Source of the DNA: Actinomadura hallensis
Lineage (GTDB): Bacteria; Actinomycetota; Actinomycetes; Streptosporangiales; Streptosporangiaceae
Length of the DNA: 64,000 nt
Assembly (NCBI RefSeq): GCF_006716765.1
Contig: NZ_VFPO01000001.1
Location: 6,634,001 to 6,698,000 of the forward strand
Direction: 5' to 3'
The notes beneath the pieces were generated by a model. That model searched no databases. It was not told the origin of the DNA and was given only the letters and a program-made list of their open reading frames with translations. Below, piece after piece: positions 51,588 through 62,205 of the stretch. The translations under genes and the position numbers were made by a program. Numbering within the stretch: the stretch's first letter is position 1; each line of letters begins with the position of its first letter.

Positions 51588-53371
51588 CCTCCCGCCTCAG
51601 GCTCCGCGACGAGATGCGCGGCCGGGTGCTCATCCGGCTGCTCCGCATTGCCCGGCCTGCCTGGGGGCGGCTCGTGGTCGCGGTGCTGTTCGGTGTCCTG
51701 GCGCTCGGCAGTGGTGTCGGGCTCATGGCGACCTCTGCGTGGCTCATCTCGCGCGCAGCGCAGCACCCGCCGGTGCTGATGCTCATGGTCGCGATCGTGG
51801 CGGTACGCGCGTTCGGGCTCGGGCGCGGTGTGTTCCGCTACGTCGAGCGGCTCGTCGGACACGATGCGACGTTCCGTGTGCTGGCCGACTTGCGTGCGCG
51901 TGTGTACGAACGGCTGGAGAGGCTGGCCCCTGGGGCGCTTCCCTCGTTCCGTGGGGGCGACCTCCTGAACCGGCTCGTCGCGGACGTCGACGCCATCCAG
52001 GACCTCTACCTCAGGGTGTTGCTGCCCTGCACGGTCGCCGCTGTCGTCGGTGGCGCGTCCGTGGGGCTTGCTTGGGCGCTGCTCCCGGCGGCGGGAGCGG
52101 TGCTCTTGTTCGCGTTGCTGGCCGCCGGGGTCGTCGCGCCCTGGCTGTCGGCGGCGATGGCGCGGCGCGCCGAGCGCCGGACGACGGACCTGCGGGGCGA
52201 ACTCACCTCGCATGTGGTCGACACCCTTCAGGGCGCACCCGAGCTCATCGCCTATGGGGCCGCCCCGGCGCAGCTCGCCGAGGCGGCACGGCTGGACCGC
52301 GACTTCACCCGCGCCACGGCCCGCTCCGCCTCCACCGCCGGCGTCGGCGCGGCGATCTCCGCGCTCGCCGGGGGCCTGGCCGTCTGGGGCGCGCTCGCCG
52401 TGGGCGTCCCGGCCGTCCGTTCGGGCGCGCTCGACGGGGTGCTGCTGGCCGTGATCGTCCTGCTGCCGCTGGCGGCGTTCGAGGTCGTGGCCGGGCTGCC
52501 CCTGGCCGCCCAGTACCTCGAACGTGTCCGGCGGTCGGCCGCACGGGTCTTCGCCGTCCTGGACAGCCCCGAGCCCGTGCGCGACCCGGAGGTGGCCGCG
52601 CCGCTGCCCGCGGCGCCCTACAGCCTCTCGGTGAGGGACCTGCGCGCCCGGTGGACGCCCAACGGTCCGTACGCCCTGGACGGCATCTCCCTGAACCTGA
52701 CGCCAGGACGCCGCTGCGCGATCGTCGGGCCGAGCGGTTCGGGCAAGACCACCCTCACCGCCGTGCTCCTGCGCTTCCTGGAACCGGCCGGAGGCCGGGT
52801 GACCCTCAACGGGGTGGACATCCGCGACCTTGACGGCGACGACGTCCGCCGGGTCATCGGCCTGTGCGCGCAGGACGCCCACCTGTTCGACTCGACCATC
52901 GGGCAGAACGTCCGTCTGGCCCGCCCCAGCGCGACCGAGGACGAGATCCGTGACGCTCTGCGCCGCGCCCGCGTCCTGGACTGGGTCGAGTCACTGCCGG
53001 AGGGGCTCGACACCCACGTCGGTGAGCACGGTGCGCAGGTGTCCGGGGGTCAGCGCCAGCGCATCGCCCTGGCACGGGCACTACTCGCGGACTTCCCGAT
53101 CCTGCTGCTGGACGAGCCCGCAGAGCACCTCGACATCGCGACCGCCGACGAGCTCACCGCCGACCTCCTGGCCGCCACCGAGGGCCGGACGACGCTGCTC
53201 GTCACCCACCGCCTCGCCGGGCTGGACGCCGTGGACGAGATCGTCGTCCTCGACCAGGGCGTGATCGTCGACCGCGGGACCCACTCCGACCTGCTGTCCC
53301 GCCCCGGCGTCTACCGGTCCCTGTGGGAGCGGGAGCGCCACGCCGAACCGGCCGCCCTGCCCGCCGAGTGA
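51584..53371 (+). CDS. cydC: ABC transporter subunit CydC
   Basis: This 595-residue partner of CydD has six helices, Walker A GPSGSGKT, signature VSGGQRQR and Walker B ILLLDEPAEHLD. The N-terminal SGVGLMATSAWLISRAAQHP is typical of CydC. It is the last gene of the cyd operon. Confidence 0.94.
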   Translation: MTSRLRLRDEMRGRVLIRLLRIARPAWGRLVVAVLFGVLALGSGVGLMATSAWLISRAAQHPPVLMLMVAIVAVRAFGLGRGVFRYVERLVGHDATFRVLADLRARVYERLERLAPGALPSFRGGDLLNRLVADVDAIQDLYLRVLLPCTVAAVVGGASVGLAWALLPAAGAVLLFALLAAGVVAPWLSAAMARRAERRTTDLRGELTSHVVDTLQGAPELIAYGAAPAQLAEAARLDRDFTRATARSASTAGVGAAISALAGGLAVWGALAVGVPAVRSGALDGVLLAVIVLLPLAAFEVVAGLPLAAQYLERVRRSAARVFAVLDSPEPVRDPEVAAPLPAAPYSLSVRDLRARWTPNGPYALDGISLNLTPGRRCAIVGPSGSGKTTLTAVLLRFLEPAGGRVTLNGVDIRDLDGDDVRRVIGLCAQDAHLFDSTIGQNVRLARPSATEDEIRDALRRARVLDWVESLPEGLDTHVGEHGAQVSGGQRQRIALARALLADFPILLLDEPAEHLDIATADELTADLLAATEGRTTLLVTHRLAGLDAVDEIVVLDQGVIVDRGTHSDLLSRPGVYRSLWERERHAEPAALPAE

Positions 53372-53508
53372 GTCCGCCCACCACCGCGCAACGCGCAAGG
53401 TCAGCGGCGACGGCGTCTCTCGGTGGACGGGGGCGCTCAGGGGCTCGTCAAAACCCGGATTGCGCTGTAAGAATCCGGTTCTGGACGCTGCTACCTGGAG
53501 GGGCGCTC

Positions 53509-55131
<1,623 letters not shown>

Positions 55132-55150
55132 ACCGCGGCGCGGGCGCCGT

Positions 55151-55192
55151 TCCCGATCCGGCCGGACCCGGCCGGGCCCGGCCGGATCGGGA
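55151..55192 (+). terminator. Strong terminator hairpin
   Basis: TCCCGATCCGGCCGG (55151-55165) and CCGGCCGGATCGGGA (55178-55192) form a perfect 15-bp stem with a 12-base loop, 20 bp after the ligase stop. Confidence 0.8.
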
Positions 55193-55195
55193 CGC

Positions 55196-55277
55196 TGACT
55201 CGATCCTGACGCCGAGTCATTGGTAGCGTGATCACGGAGAGAAGCGGCATCTCACCCCGGGGTCACCTTAATGGTGA
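55196..55277. promoter_or_regulatory. Dyads upstream of the ECF sigma fusion gene
   Basis: TGACTCG (55196-55202) and CGAGTCA (55213-55219) are inverted around 10 bases. TCACC-TTAAT-GGTGA (55263-55277) is a second dyad. Both lie 110-190 bp before the sigma gene and may be regulator sites or part of its promoter. Confidence 0.4.
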
Positions 55278-55388
55278 TTTCGGCAGATCATGTGGTGCGG
55301 ATGGGGTTCACGGGTGTATGCAAGGTGGGCTGATTGTCCGGACGACTCCCCAGGGGACGGTCCCCTCAAGCCGCTGCCGGGAGCGTGA

Positions 55389-57074
55389 ATGCCCAGGATG
55401 TCCCCCTCCGTGCCCGCAGCAGACCGCACCCTCGTCAAAGGGCTGAACGCGGGCGACGAAGCGGCCTTCGCCGCGCTCTACGACGAGTACGGTGAGCGGC
55501 TCTACGACTACGCCCTGTCGATGACGGGGGACGAGAAGGTCGCGGCCGACATCGTCCACGACACGTTCATCGACGCCGGCCGCCGCGCCCCCCGGATGCG
55601 CGACCACCTGTACCTGAGCTCGTGGCTGTACGGGTCGGCGCGCCGCCGCTGCATCCGGCGCGGCCGGGCGAAGGTCCTGTTCTGGGACCGGGACGGCGAC
55701 TTCTCCGACGTCCCCTTCCCGGACGGCGCCGACCGGGGCGACCCCGGCCCTGACTGGCCGTCGTCCGACGAGCTCCACGGCCTGTTCCGCGGTGCGCTGG
55801 CCGAAGTGGATCCGGCCCAGCAGGAGGTGCTGCTCCTGGCGTTGCGGCACGGGCTGCGCCCCGGCCGGCTGGGGGCGACGCTCGGGCTGTCCTCGCGTCG
55901 TGCCGCGGCGCGGGTGCGCACGGGCCTGGCGGAGCTGACGGCCGCGCTCGAGCGGGAGATCGACCGGGCGAACCGCGCCTGCGCCGCCGGCGCCGCCGCC
56001 CAGGAGGCCGACGCGGTCGCCGTGCCCGCCGCCGGAGCCCCCGCCCGGCGGGACGAGGCGGGGGCGGCCTCCCCGAAGGCCGATTCGCCGAAAGCCGCTT
56101 CTCCGAAGGCCGCGCCGTACGGGGCGACGGGCCTCCGGTCCCGGGCCGCGAGGCTCGGGTGCGCGCTCCGGCGGCGTCCCGAGGCGGGCCCCGCCGACCC
56201 GGCCGCCGAGCGGCACGCCGCCGGCTGCGCCGGCTGCCGCCGCCGCGGCGCGGTGACCGCCGCGGAGCTGTTCCGGCGGGCGCCCGCGCCGGTGCTGCCC
56301 GCCGCGCTGCGCCACCGCGTCATGCACACCGCGACCGACCCGGAGCTCGCCGGCTACCGGGCCGACATCGCCGCGCGCGGCGGCGCGCTCACCCCGTCCG
56401 GGATGCCGAGCCAGCCGGACGTGCCGTCGCCGTTCACCCGCCGGTGGCTCCTCACCGGGGGCGGCATGGCGGGCGCGCTGGTCGCCGCGCTGGTCGCCGC
56501 GTTCGTCATGGGCCCCGGCATCGGCTCCGACGCGCTGTCCTGGCCGCCGTTCCGGACGGAACCGCAGCCGTCCATCACGCATCAGCCGCCGCCGAACGGC
56601 TCGAACTCCGGCGCCGAGCCGTCCCGGGGGCCGGGCGCGGGCGCGCCGGGCGGCCCGTCCGCGCAGCCGCCGCTGCGGCCGCAGACGGAGACCGGGACGA
56701 CGCCGGAGTCCTCGGCGGACCCGGCGCGTCCTCCGGATCCGGCTCCGCCTCCGCCGTCGTCGTCCGACCCCGACGTGCCGAGCGCGGGCAGGCTCGTCGT
56801 CGACACCGCCAAGGTCGAGCTGTACGGGACGAAGACCGGGCACGTCAGCCTGGCGGCGGAGAACGGCCCGGTGACGTGGACGGCGATGACGTCGACCAGC
56901 CAGCTCGTCCTGTCGGAGACGCAGGGCGGCATCGACGAGGGTGGAACGAGCCAGGTGAAGGTCAAACTTCGCACGTTCCTCATCGGGCTGCCCGGCGAGG
57001 GCACCCTGACCTTCACCGACTCCGAGGGCGGCACGCACACGGTGAAGGTCGTCTGGGGCGTCTCACTTCTGTGA
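55389..57074 (+). CDS. ECF sigma factor fused to a membrane-anchored C-terminal domain
   Basis: This 561-residue fusion has sigma region 2 (about 20-95: AFAALYDEYGERLYDYALSM) and region 4 (about 128-190: ALAEVDPAQQEVLLLALRHG ... LGLSSRRAAARVRTGLAEL). An Ala/Pro linker with SPKA repeats follows, then an anti-sigma-like zinc motif H276-x3-C280-x2-C283, one membrane helix (about 352-374), a Pro-rich stalk and an outer beta domain (about 470-561). Sigma, anti-sigma and sensor parts therefore sit in one chain. Release by proteolysis or conformational control would be needed (inference). GGGAG lies five bases before ATG 55389. It overlaps the MerR gene tail-to-tail by 12 bp. Confidence 0.85.
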   Translation: MPRMSPSVPAADRTLVKGLNAGDEAAFAALYDEYGERLYDYALSMTGDEKVAADIVHDTFIDAGRRAPRMRDHLYLSSWLYGSARRRCIRRGRAKVLFWDRDGDFSDVPFPDGADRGDPGPDWPSSDELHGLFRGALAEVDPAQQEVLLLALRHGLRPGRLGATLGLSSRRAAARVRTGLAELTAALEREIDRANRACAAGAAAQEADAVAVPAAGAPARRDEAGAASPKADSPKAASPKAAPYGATGLRSRAARLGCALRRRPEAGPADPAAERHAAGCAGCRRRGAVTAAELFRRAPAPVLPAALRHRVMHTATDPELAGYRADIAARGGALTPSGMPSQPDVPSPFTRRWLLTGGGMAGALVAALVAAFVMGPGIGSDALSWPPFRTEPQPSITHQPPPNGSNSGAEPSRGPGAGAPGGPSAQPPLRPQTETGTTPESSADPARPPDPAPPPPSSSDPDVPSAGRLVVDTAKVELYGTKTGHVSLAAENGPVTWTAMTSTSQLVLSETQGGIDEGGTSQVKVKLRTFLIGLPGEGTLTFTDSEGGTHTVKVVWGVSLL

Positions 57075-57875
57075 CCGCGCGGGCTCCGGCTCGCGCTCCG
57101 CGTGCGGGACGGTTCCGTCCGGGCGCCCGCCGAGGTGGTCCCTGATCATTTCGAACCGGTCGCCGAGGGCCTCCTGGACGCGGGCCTCCATCGCCCGCGC
57201 GATGAACGGCTCCACGACCATCGTCACCAGCGGCCGCATCCGGCGGACCACCCCGGCGACCTCGGTGACCTTCGCGGCGTCCGGGGAGGGGTCCTCCAGC
57301 CGCCCGAACACGTGCTCCTCGACGAGGTCCACGAACCGGCCCGCGATCACGTCGCAGTCGTCGCGGATCCGCGCGGCGATGTCGAGGACGGAGCCGAGCG
57401 GCACCCCGGCGGCGACCAGCTCGGCGCCCACGTGCAGGAGCCGCGGGCTCGGCACCCGGTACCCGCCCGCGCCGTCCGGCTCGATCAGCCCGAGGCGGAC
57501 GGTCCGGTCCAGCATCCGGGCGAACTCGTCCTCGTCCAGGCCGGAGCCGAAGACGCCCGCGAGCTCGTCGTAGGTCGCGGTGCCGGGGATCTCGTCGGAC
57601 CACGGGTCGGTCAGGACCTTCTCCAGGCCGAGGACCTCGCCGAGGTCCTTGCCGGTCTCCCACGCGGTCAGCAGGTCCTTGATGATCGCGAACGTGTAGC
57701 CGCGGCGGAGGAGCTGGCCGAGCAGCCGCAGCCGCGCCAGGTGCGCGTCGTCGTACAGCCCCACCCGGCCCTCGATGCGGGGCGGGGGCAGAAGCCCCCG
57801 GTCCTGGTAGGCGCGGACGTTGCGCACGGTGCTGCCGCCCAGCCGCGCCAGCTCGTCGATCCGGTACTCCGCCAT
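57063..57875 (-). CDS. MerR-family transcriptional regulator
   Basis: This 270-residue protein has an N-terminal MerR winged helix (YRIDELARLGGSTVRNVRAY, QDRGLLPPPRIEGRVGLYDD) and a long helical C-terminal effector domain with no metal-binding Cys cluster. ATG 57875 gives the standard MerR start. It is divergent from an adenylate cyclase 88 bp away, with a CATTG-TC-CAATG palindrome between. Confidence 0.85.
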   Translation of the reverse strand: MAEYRIDELARLGGSTVRNVRAYQDRGLLPPPRIEGRVGLYDDAHLARLRLLGQLLRRGYTFAIIKDLLTAWETGKDLGEVLGLEKVLTDPWSDEIPGTATYDELAGVFGSGLDEDEFARMLDRTVRLGLIEPDGAGGYRVPSPRLLHVGAELVAAGVPLGSVLDIAARIRDDCDVIAGRFVDLVEEHVFGRLEDPSPDAAKVTEVAGVVRRMRPLVTMVVEPFIARAMEARVQEALGDRFEMIRDHLGGRPDGTVPHAEREPEPARSQK

Positions 57876-57934
57876 GCCCCCGCCCGCGACGTCCTCGCCT
57901 TGACCTGGGTGATCATACTCCGGCACTATTGTTA

Positions 57935-57946
57935 CATTGTCCAATG
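57935..57946. promoter_or_regulatory. CATTG-TC-CAATG palindrome
   Basis: This is a perfect 12-bp dyad in an A+T-richer stretch, 18 bp before the cyclase TTG start and 60 bp before the MerR start. It is a candidate operator for the MerR protein. Confidence 0.5.
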
Positions 57947-57963
57947 ACACATAGGGGCGGGCG

Positions 57964-58935
57964 TTGGCGGAGGACATAGAGGAGACCCTCCTCGGCGGTC
58001 CCCTCCGCTACACGCGGAAGGAAGTGGAGGCCCGCTCGGGCGTCCCCGACGCGTACGCGCGGAGGATCTGGCAGGCCCTCGGCTTCCCGACCCCGCCCGA
58101 CGACGAGGTCGCGTTCACCGACGGCGACGTCGCGGCGCTCGTCGAGATCAAGGACCTGCTCGGCACCGAGCTGGTGGACGAGGAGATGGTCCTCCAGCTC
58201 GCCCGCGCCGTCGGGCAGACGATGGGGCGGCTCGCCAGCTGGCTCGGCGACGTCTGGCTGCAGCGGCTCGGCGAGCTGCCGGCGGACGAGCCCGCCGCGA
58301 CCGACCTGGTCACCGCCGCCCTCGCCGCCACCGAGGACCTGCGCCCGGCGTTCGAGCGGCTGCTCCTGCACGGCTGGCGCCGCCAGCTCACCGCCGTCGG
58401 CATGCGCGCCGCCGCCACGACGGCCGCCGCGCAGTCCGACCCCGCCGCGGGCATCGCGCACCTGGCGGTCGGGTTCGCGGACGTGGTGTCGTTCACGCGG
58501 CTGAGCCGCGGGCTCGACAGCGACGAGCTGGCCGCGTTCGTCGAGCGCTTCGAGGTCACCACCGCCGAGGTCATCGCCGAGCTGGGCGGCCGCGTCGTCA
58601 AGACCATCGGGGACGAGGTCCTGTTCGTCACCGCCGAGCCCCGCGCCGCCGCCGACATCGGCCTGCGGATCGCGGAGCGCTTCAACGAGGATCCCGACTT
58701 CCCCCAGATCCGCGTCGGCCTCGCTTACGGCGAGGTCATCCAGCGCCTCGGCGACGTGTTCGGGACTCCGGTCAACCTCGCCGCGCGCCTCACGGCGATC
58801 GCGTATCCCGGAACGGTCCTCATCGACGGCGGCCTGGCCAGGGCGCTCCCGCAGGACGCCTACGACATCACCGCCCTCCGTCCCCGGCCGCTCCAGGGCC
58901 TGGGACGCGTCCGCCCCTTCCTCCTGCGCCGCTGA
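57964..58935 (+). CDS. Class III adenylate cyclase with N-terminal regulatory domain
   Basis: This 323-residue soluble cyclase starts at TTG 57964. The catalytic domain (about 165-323) has the first metal Asp in VGFADVVSFTRLS, substrate Lys and second Asp in VVKTIGDEVLFV, and DVFGTPVNLAAR with the Asp, Asn and Arg of the active site, so it should be active. The N-terminal domain (YTRKEVEARSGVPDAYARRI, WQALGFP) resembles the pH-sensing regulatory domain of Rv1264. It also looks like the helix-turn-helix of the adjacent MerR protein. Confidence 0.88.
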   Translation: MAEDIEETLLGGPLRYTRKEVEARSGVPDAYARRIWQALGFPTPPDDEVAFTDGDVAALVEIKDLLGTELVDEEMVLQLARAVGQTMGRLASWLGDVWLQRLGELPADEPAATDLVTAALAATEDLRPAFERLLLHGWRRQLTAVGMRAAATTAAAQSDPAAGIAHLAVGFADVVSFTRLSRGLDSDELAAFVERFEVTTAEVIAELGGRVVKTIGDEVLFVTAEPRAAADIGLRIAERFNEDPDFPQIRVGLAYGEVIQRLGDVFGTPVNLAARLTAIAYPGTVLIDGGLARALPQDAYDITALRPRPLQGLGRVRPFLLRR

Positions 58936-58939
58936 GCCG

Positions 58940-59401
58940 TCAGACGATCGAGCCGGCGGCGGCGTCCAGCCGCTGAGTGAGGTCGTCCAGGGTTCGGCGC
59001 AGCCGGGTCACTTCGTCGGGGGACAGGCCCGTCGCGTCGAGCATGCGCCGGGGCACGTCCACGGCGCGGGCGCGGAGCGCGGCGCCCTGCTCGGTCACGT
59101 GGACCGACACCGACCGCTCGTCCTCGCGGCTCCGGCGGCGCTCCACCAGGCCGGCGGTCTCCAGGCGCTTGAGGAGCGGCGAGAGCGTCCCGGAGTCGAG
59201 GCGCAGGCGCTCGCCGAGCTGCTTGACCGTGAGGCCGCCGGTCTCCCAGAGCACCATCATGGTCAGGTACTGCGGATAGGTGAGCCCGAGGTCCCGCAGC
59301 CGGATCCGGTAGAGCGCGTCGAACGCCCGCGAGGCCGCGTGCAGGCTGAAACAGAGCTGCGCGTCCAGCTTCAGGAGCTCGTCATCGGCCGTCCCCGTCA
59401 T
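58940..59401 (-). CDS. MarR-family regulator, OhrR-like
   Basis: This 153-residue protein has the OhrR signature LDAQLCFSLHAASRAF, with the peroxide-sensing Cys17, and the winged helix QLGERLRLDSGTLSPLLKRL, ETAGLVERRRSREDERSV. Such proteins repress ohr until oxidised by organic hydroperoxides. No ohr gene is nearby, so its target is elsewhere. It lies downstream of the secreted hydrolase gene, separated by a terminator. Confidence 0.88.
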   Translation of the reverse strand: MTGTADDELLKLDAQLCFSLHAASRAFDALYRIRLRDLGLTYPQYLTMMVLWETGGLTVKQLGERLRLDSGTLSPLLKRLETAGLVERRRSREDERSVSVHVTEQGAALRARAVDVPRRMLDATGLSPDEVTRLRRTLDDLTQRLDAAAGSIV

Positions 59402-59471
59402 CCCCTCATCTTACGTACGCGCCGATGAGTTGCCCGCAACCGAACCTCGTCCGCGCATGTGGGGCGGCGTT

Positions 59472-59511
59472 CCCGGCAGTGCTCCGCGGCGGGGCGCGGA
59501 GCACTGCCGGG
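59472..59511 (-). terminator. Perfect 17-bp terminator hairpin
   Basis: CCCGGCAGTGCTCCGCG (59472-59488) and CGCGGAGCACTGCCGGG (59495-59511) pair completely around a 6-base loop. It starts 22 bp past the stop of the secreted hydrolase on the minus strand. Confidence 0.8.
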
Positions 59512-59532
59512 GGCCGTGCCCGGTGACGCAGG

Positions 59533-60897
59533 TCAGCGCCGGCCGACGTCCGAGCGGAGCGCGTCCTCGCGGTTCTGCTTGGCGTCCGCGGGGAGCAGGT
59601 AGCCCTGCCGCAGGTTGCGGGCGTCGGCCTTCACGACGGACGCGATGTAGCGGCCGCGGGACGGGTACAGCGACGTGAGCCGCGCCTTGTCGAACGGCAC
59701 GTGGGTGCCGAACAGGAAGCAGAACGTCTCACCGGAGTTGTCGCCCGTGTTCAGCGCCGTGGGCGCCTCCACCTGCGACAGCCGGATGCCGCCCTTGGCC
59801 AGGCCCAGCGAGTCGCGGACCTTGGTGCCGTCCGGGTTGACCTGGAGCGGCGGCGCGGACGGCGGCGGGGTGCCCCGCCTGATCCACCGCTCAAGGTGCG
59901 TGTAGGCGGTGGCGATGACGTGGTGCAGCGGGACCCGGCTGAACGCGGGGTTCGTGCACTGGTACTCGGGCGCCTCGCCCAGGTCGCGGGCCAGGATCGG
60001 CCGCCGGTACTGCTGCCCGTGCCAGCCGGAGTGGGCGCTTCCCGCGACCTCCCAGCGGCGGAACGTCCTCGTGTCCGGCGGACGCTCCGGAGAGCGGACG
60101 TCCGTCTCCGAGAGCACCTGGAACACCGGTTCGGGACCGCGCCGTTCCGGGGCGGTGCCGACGACGAAGGCGTACCCGTCGAAGACCTTCTCGCTCTGGG
60201 GAAGGACCTTGTCGTAATAGACGGTCATCCGGGCCGCCGACTGCGAGGCGCCCACGCCCAGGATCGTCCTCGCCTTCAGCCCCCCCAGCGGCGCCGAAGC
60301 CCCGCTCCGGCGAAGGGCCTTGGCCACCTGGGCGTAGATGTCGTACGACAGCTCGTCGTTCGTGAACCGCCCGCCGCCGGTGACGTCCAGGTCGCCGTAC
60401 CGGGCGGGGCTCCACCGGGTCAGCTGCTGCACCCCCACGCGCTGCGCGGAGATGCCCGCCCAGACGTACCCGTCCCGGGTGATCTGGTCGGTGCTCCAGA
60501 GGGCGTCGAGGTCGTATCCGGCGGTGACGTTCTGCCATTCCGCGATGACGGTCCCGTTGAACCGGTGCGGCCTGGCCGGCCTCCGCACGATCACGCGGGT
60601 CTTGTACGGGACACCGGTCGCGAGCCGCTCGCCCGTGGTGTCGTAGGCGCTGGCCTCACCGGAGACGAAGAACTCCTGCTCCACGTATCCGCGCGCGGCC
60701 AGATCGACGTTCGTGGCCATCCACGGATAGGTGTCCTCGACGTCCGGTGACGACGGGTCCCCCGGCGGCGCACCCGGCACGGGACCCTCGACGGCGGTGC
60801 CGGACGCGTCCCGCGCGTGGGCGGTCCCCGGCGCGAGGACGAGCCCGGCGGCGACGACCGCCGCGGCGAGCAGCCGGGCGTGCGATGAGTACTTCAA
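59533..60897 (-). CDS. Secreted alpha/beta-hydrolase domain protein
   Basis: This 454-residue protein has a signal peptide ending APGTAHA. Its elements match the alpha/beta-hydrolase-domain family (Abhydrolase_10): NGTVIAEWQNVTAGYDLDA, a nucleophile elbow GVGASQSAARM, and HSGWHGQQYR. Members are mostly uncharacterised esterases. It is a single gene with its own terminator. Upstream, CCATGGG and CCCATGG (60908-60936) form a small dyad around 15 bases in its leader. Confidence 0.78.
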   Translation of the reverse strand: MKYSSHARLLAAAVVAAGLVLAPGTAHARDASGTAVEGPVPGAPPGDPSSPDVEDTYPWMATNVDLAARGYVEQEFFVSGEASAYDTTGERLATGVPYKTRVIVRRPARPHRFNGTVIAEWQNVTAGYDLDALWSTDQITRDGYVWAGISAQRVGVQQLTRWSPARYGDLDVTGGGRFTNDELSYDIYAQVAKALRRSGASAPLGGLKARTILGVGASQSAARMTVYYDKVLPQSEKVFDGYAFVVGTAPERRGPEPVFQVLSETDVRSPERPPDTRTFRRWEVAGSAHSGWHGQQYRRPILARDLGEAPEYQCTNPAFSRVPLHHVIATAYTHLERWIRRGTPPPSAPPLQVNPDGTKVRDSLGLAKGGIRLSQVEAPTALNTGDNSGETFCFLFGTHVPFDKARLTSLYPSRGRYIASVVKADARNLRQGYLLPADAKQNREDALRSDVGRR

Positions 60898-60980
60898 GGC
60901 GTCCCCTCCATGGGCAGGTGACGGATCAACCCATGGTTCCGGCGCCCCCCGCCGCCCGCATCGGCGAAATCACCGGCCGC

Positions 60981-61409
60981 TCATCCCTCCCCCACCCGCA
61001 CGAGCATGACGGCCGTCGCCTCGACGACCTGGTCGCCATCGCCGTCCACCGCGACCCAGCGGTACTGCTGGACGGCCTTGCCGCTCCGCGTCTCGCGCGA
61101 CTCGCCCGGCGTCAGCTCCACGTGGAGTGTCGTGCCCGCCCTGACCATCTTGCGGAAGCGCACCTCGCGCAGCTCCATCAGTGCGATCGCGTGGTCCAGC
61201 AGCCCCGACTGCTCCACGAGCCCGCCCATCAGCAGCAGGACGCCCTGACCCGGCATCGGCGCGCGGGCGCCCTCGGCACGTTCGCGGGGCCCCGGGTTGA
61301 ACAGCGGATGGGTGTAGCCGCCGAGGCCGACGAGACCGTCGACCAGCGGCTGCGTCACCTCGATCGCCGGCGTCCTGACCGTCCCGCCGTCCGCCCGCCC
61401 GGCCGTCAC
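60981..61409 (-). CDS. MaoC-like hotdog dehydratase
   Basis: This 142-residue single hotdog domain from GTG 61409 overlaps the stop of the upstream enoyl-CoA hydratase gene (GTGA). The segments LVDGLVGLGGYTHPLFNPGP and GVLLLMGGLVEQSGLL resemble MaoC/(R)-hydratase proteins. The typical Asp-His dyad is only partly evident (THPLF). It is probably part of an acyl-CoA degradation route with the adjacent genes. Confidence 0.72.
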   Translation of the reverse strand: MTAGRADGGTVRTPAIEVTQPLVDGLVGLGGYTHPLFNPGPRERAEGARAPMPGQGVLLLMGGLVEQSGLLDHAIALMELREVRFRKMVRAGTTLHVELTPGESRETRSGKAVQQYRWVAVDGDGDQVVEATAVMLVRVGEG

Positions 61410-62191
61410 CGGCGGTTCCAGACGGGACGGCGCTTCTCCACGTAGGCCCGGTAGCCCTCGTCGGCGTCCGGTACCTCCTCCAGGAAGCGGGTGAAGAGCT
61501 CCCGTTCGAGGCGCAGGCCCTCGGCCAGCGTCACGTCCGGCGCGGCGTTCAGCAGCCGCTTGATGATCGCGGTCACCGCGCGGGACCGGTCGCCGAGCGC
61601 GGTGGTGAGGCGGGCGACCTCGTCCGCCAGCTCCGCCCCCGGGACGCTGGAGAGCGCGAGGCCCCAGTCGACCATCTCGGGGCCGGTCAGCCAGCGGCCG
61701 GCGAGCATCAGCGCGCGGGCGCGCTGGTCGCCGAGCTTGCGCGGGGCGCGCTGGGAGGCTCCCGCGCCGGGCACGACCCCGAAGTCGCTGTGGGTGTCGC
61801 CGACCTTGGCGTCGTCGGCCGCGATGACGAAGTCGCAGGCCAGCAGCAGCTCGAAGCCGCCCGCGCGGGCCAGCCCGTTGACCGCGGCGACGCTCGGCAG
61901 CGGGAACGCCTCGAGCCGGTCGAGGAACTCGTGGAAGCGGCGGATGAACGGCACGAACACCCCGTGCGGGTCGGCGAAGCACTCGCCGAGGAAGCCGATG
62001 TCCATCCCGACGCAGAACGCCCGGCCGGCACCGGTGATCACCAGGGACGACAGCGAGTCGTCGCGCTCGGCGGCGTCCAGGGCGGCGTTCAGGCCGTCGA
62101 TGGTCTCGGGGGACACGCTGTTCATCCGGTCGGGCCCGTTCAGCGTGACCGTCATGACCGAGCCGGTCACCTTCGTATCGACCTGGGTCAT
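61406..62191 (-). CDS. Enoyl-CoA hydratase/isomerase family protein
   Basis: This 261-residue crotonase-fold protein has the oxyanion-hole segments AGRAFCVGMDIGFLGE and NGLARAGGFELLLACD. The first catalytic Glu (crotonase E144) is kept in FELLLACD. The second (E164) aligns with His in GDTHSDFGVVPGAG, so ordinary hydration is doubtful and another crotonase reaction is possible. GGAAGGA lies before ATG 62191. It is in an operon with the MaoC-like gene. Confidence 0.85.
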   Translation of the reverse strand: MTQVDTKVTGSVMTVTLNGPDRMNSVSPETIDGLNAALDAAERDDSLSSLVITGAGRAFCVGMDIGFLGECFADPHGVFVPFIRRFHEFLDRLEAFPLPSVAAVNGLARAGGFELLLACDFVIAADDAKVGDTHSDFGVVPGAGASQRAPRKLGDQRARALMLAGRWLTGPEMVDWGLALSSVPGAELADEVARLTTALGDRSRAVTAIIKRLLNAAPDVTLAEGLRLERELFTRFLEEVPDADEGYRAYVEKRRPVWNRR

Positions 62192-62205
62192 GGATTCCTT
62201 CCGTC

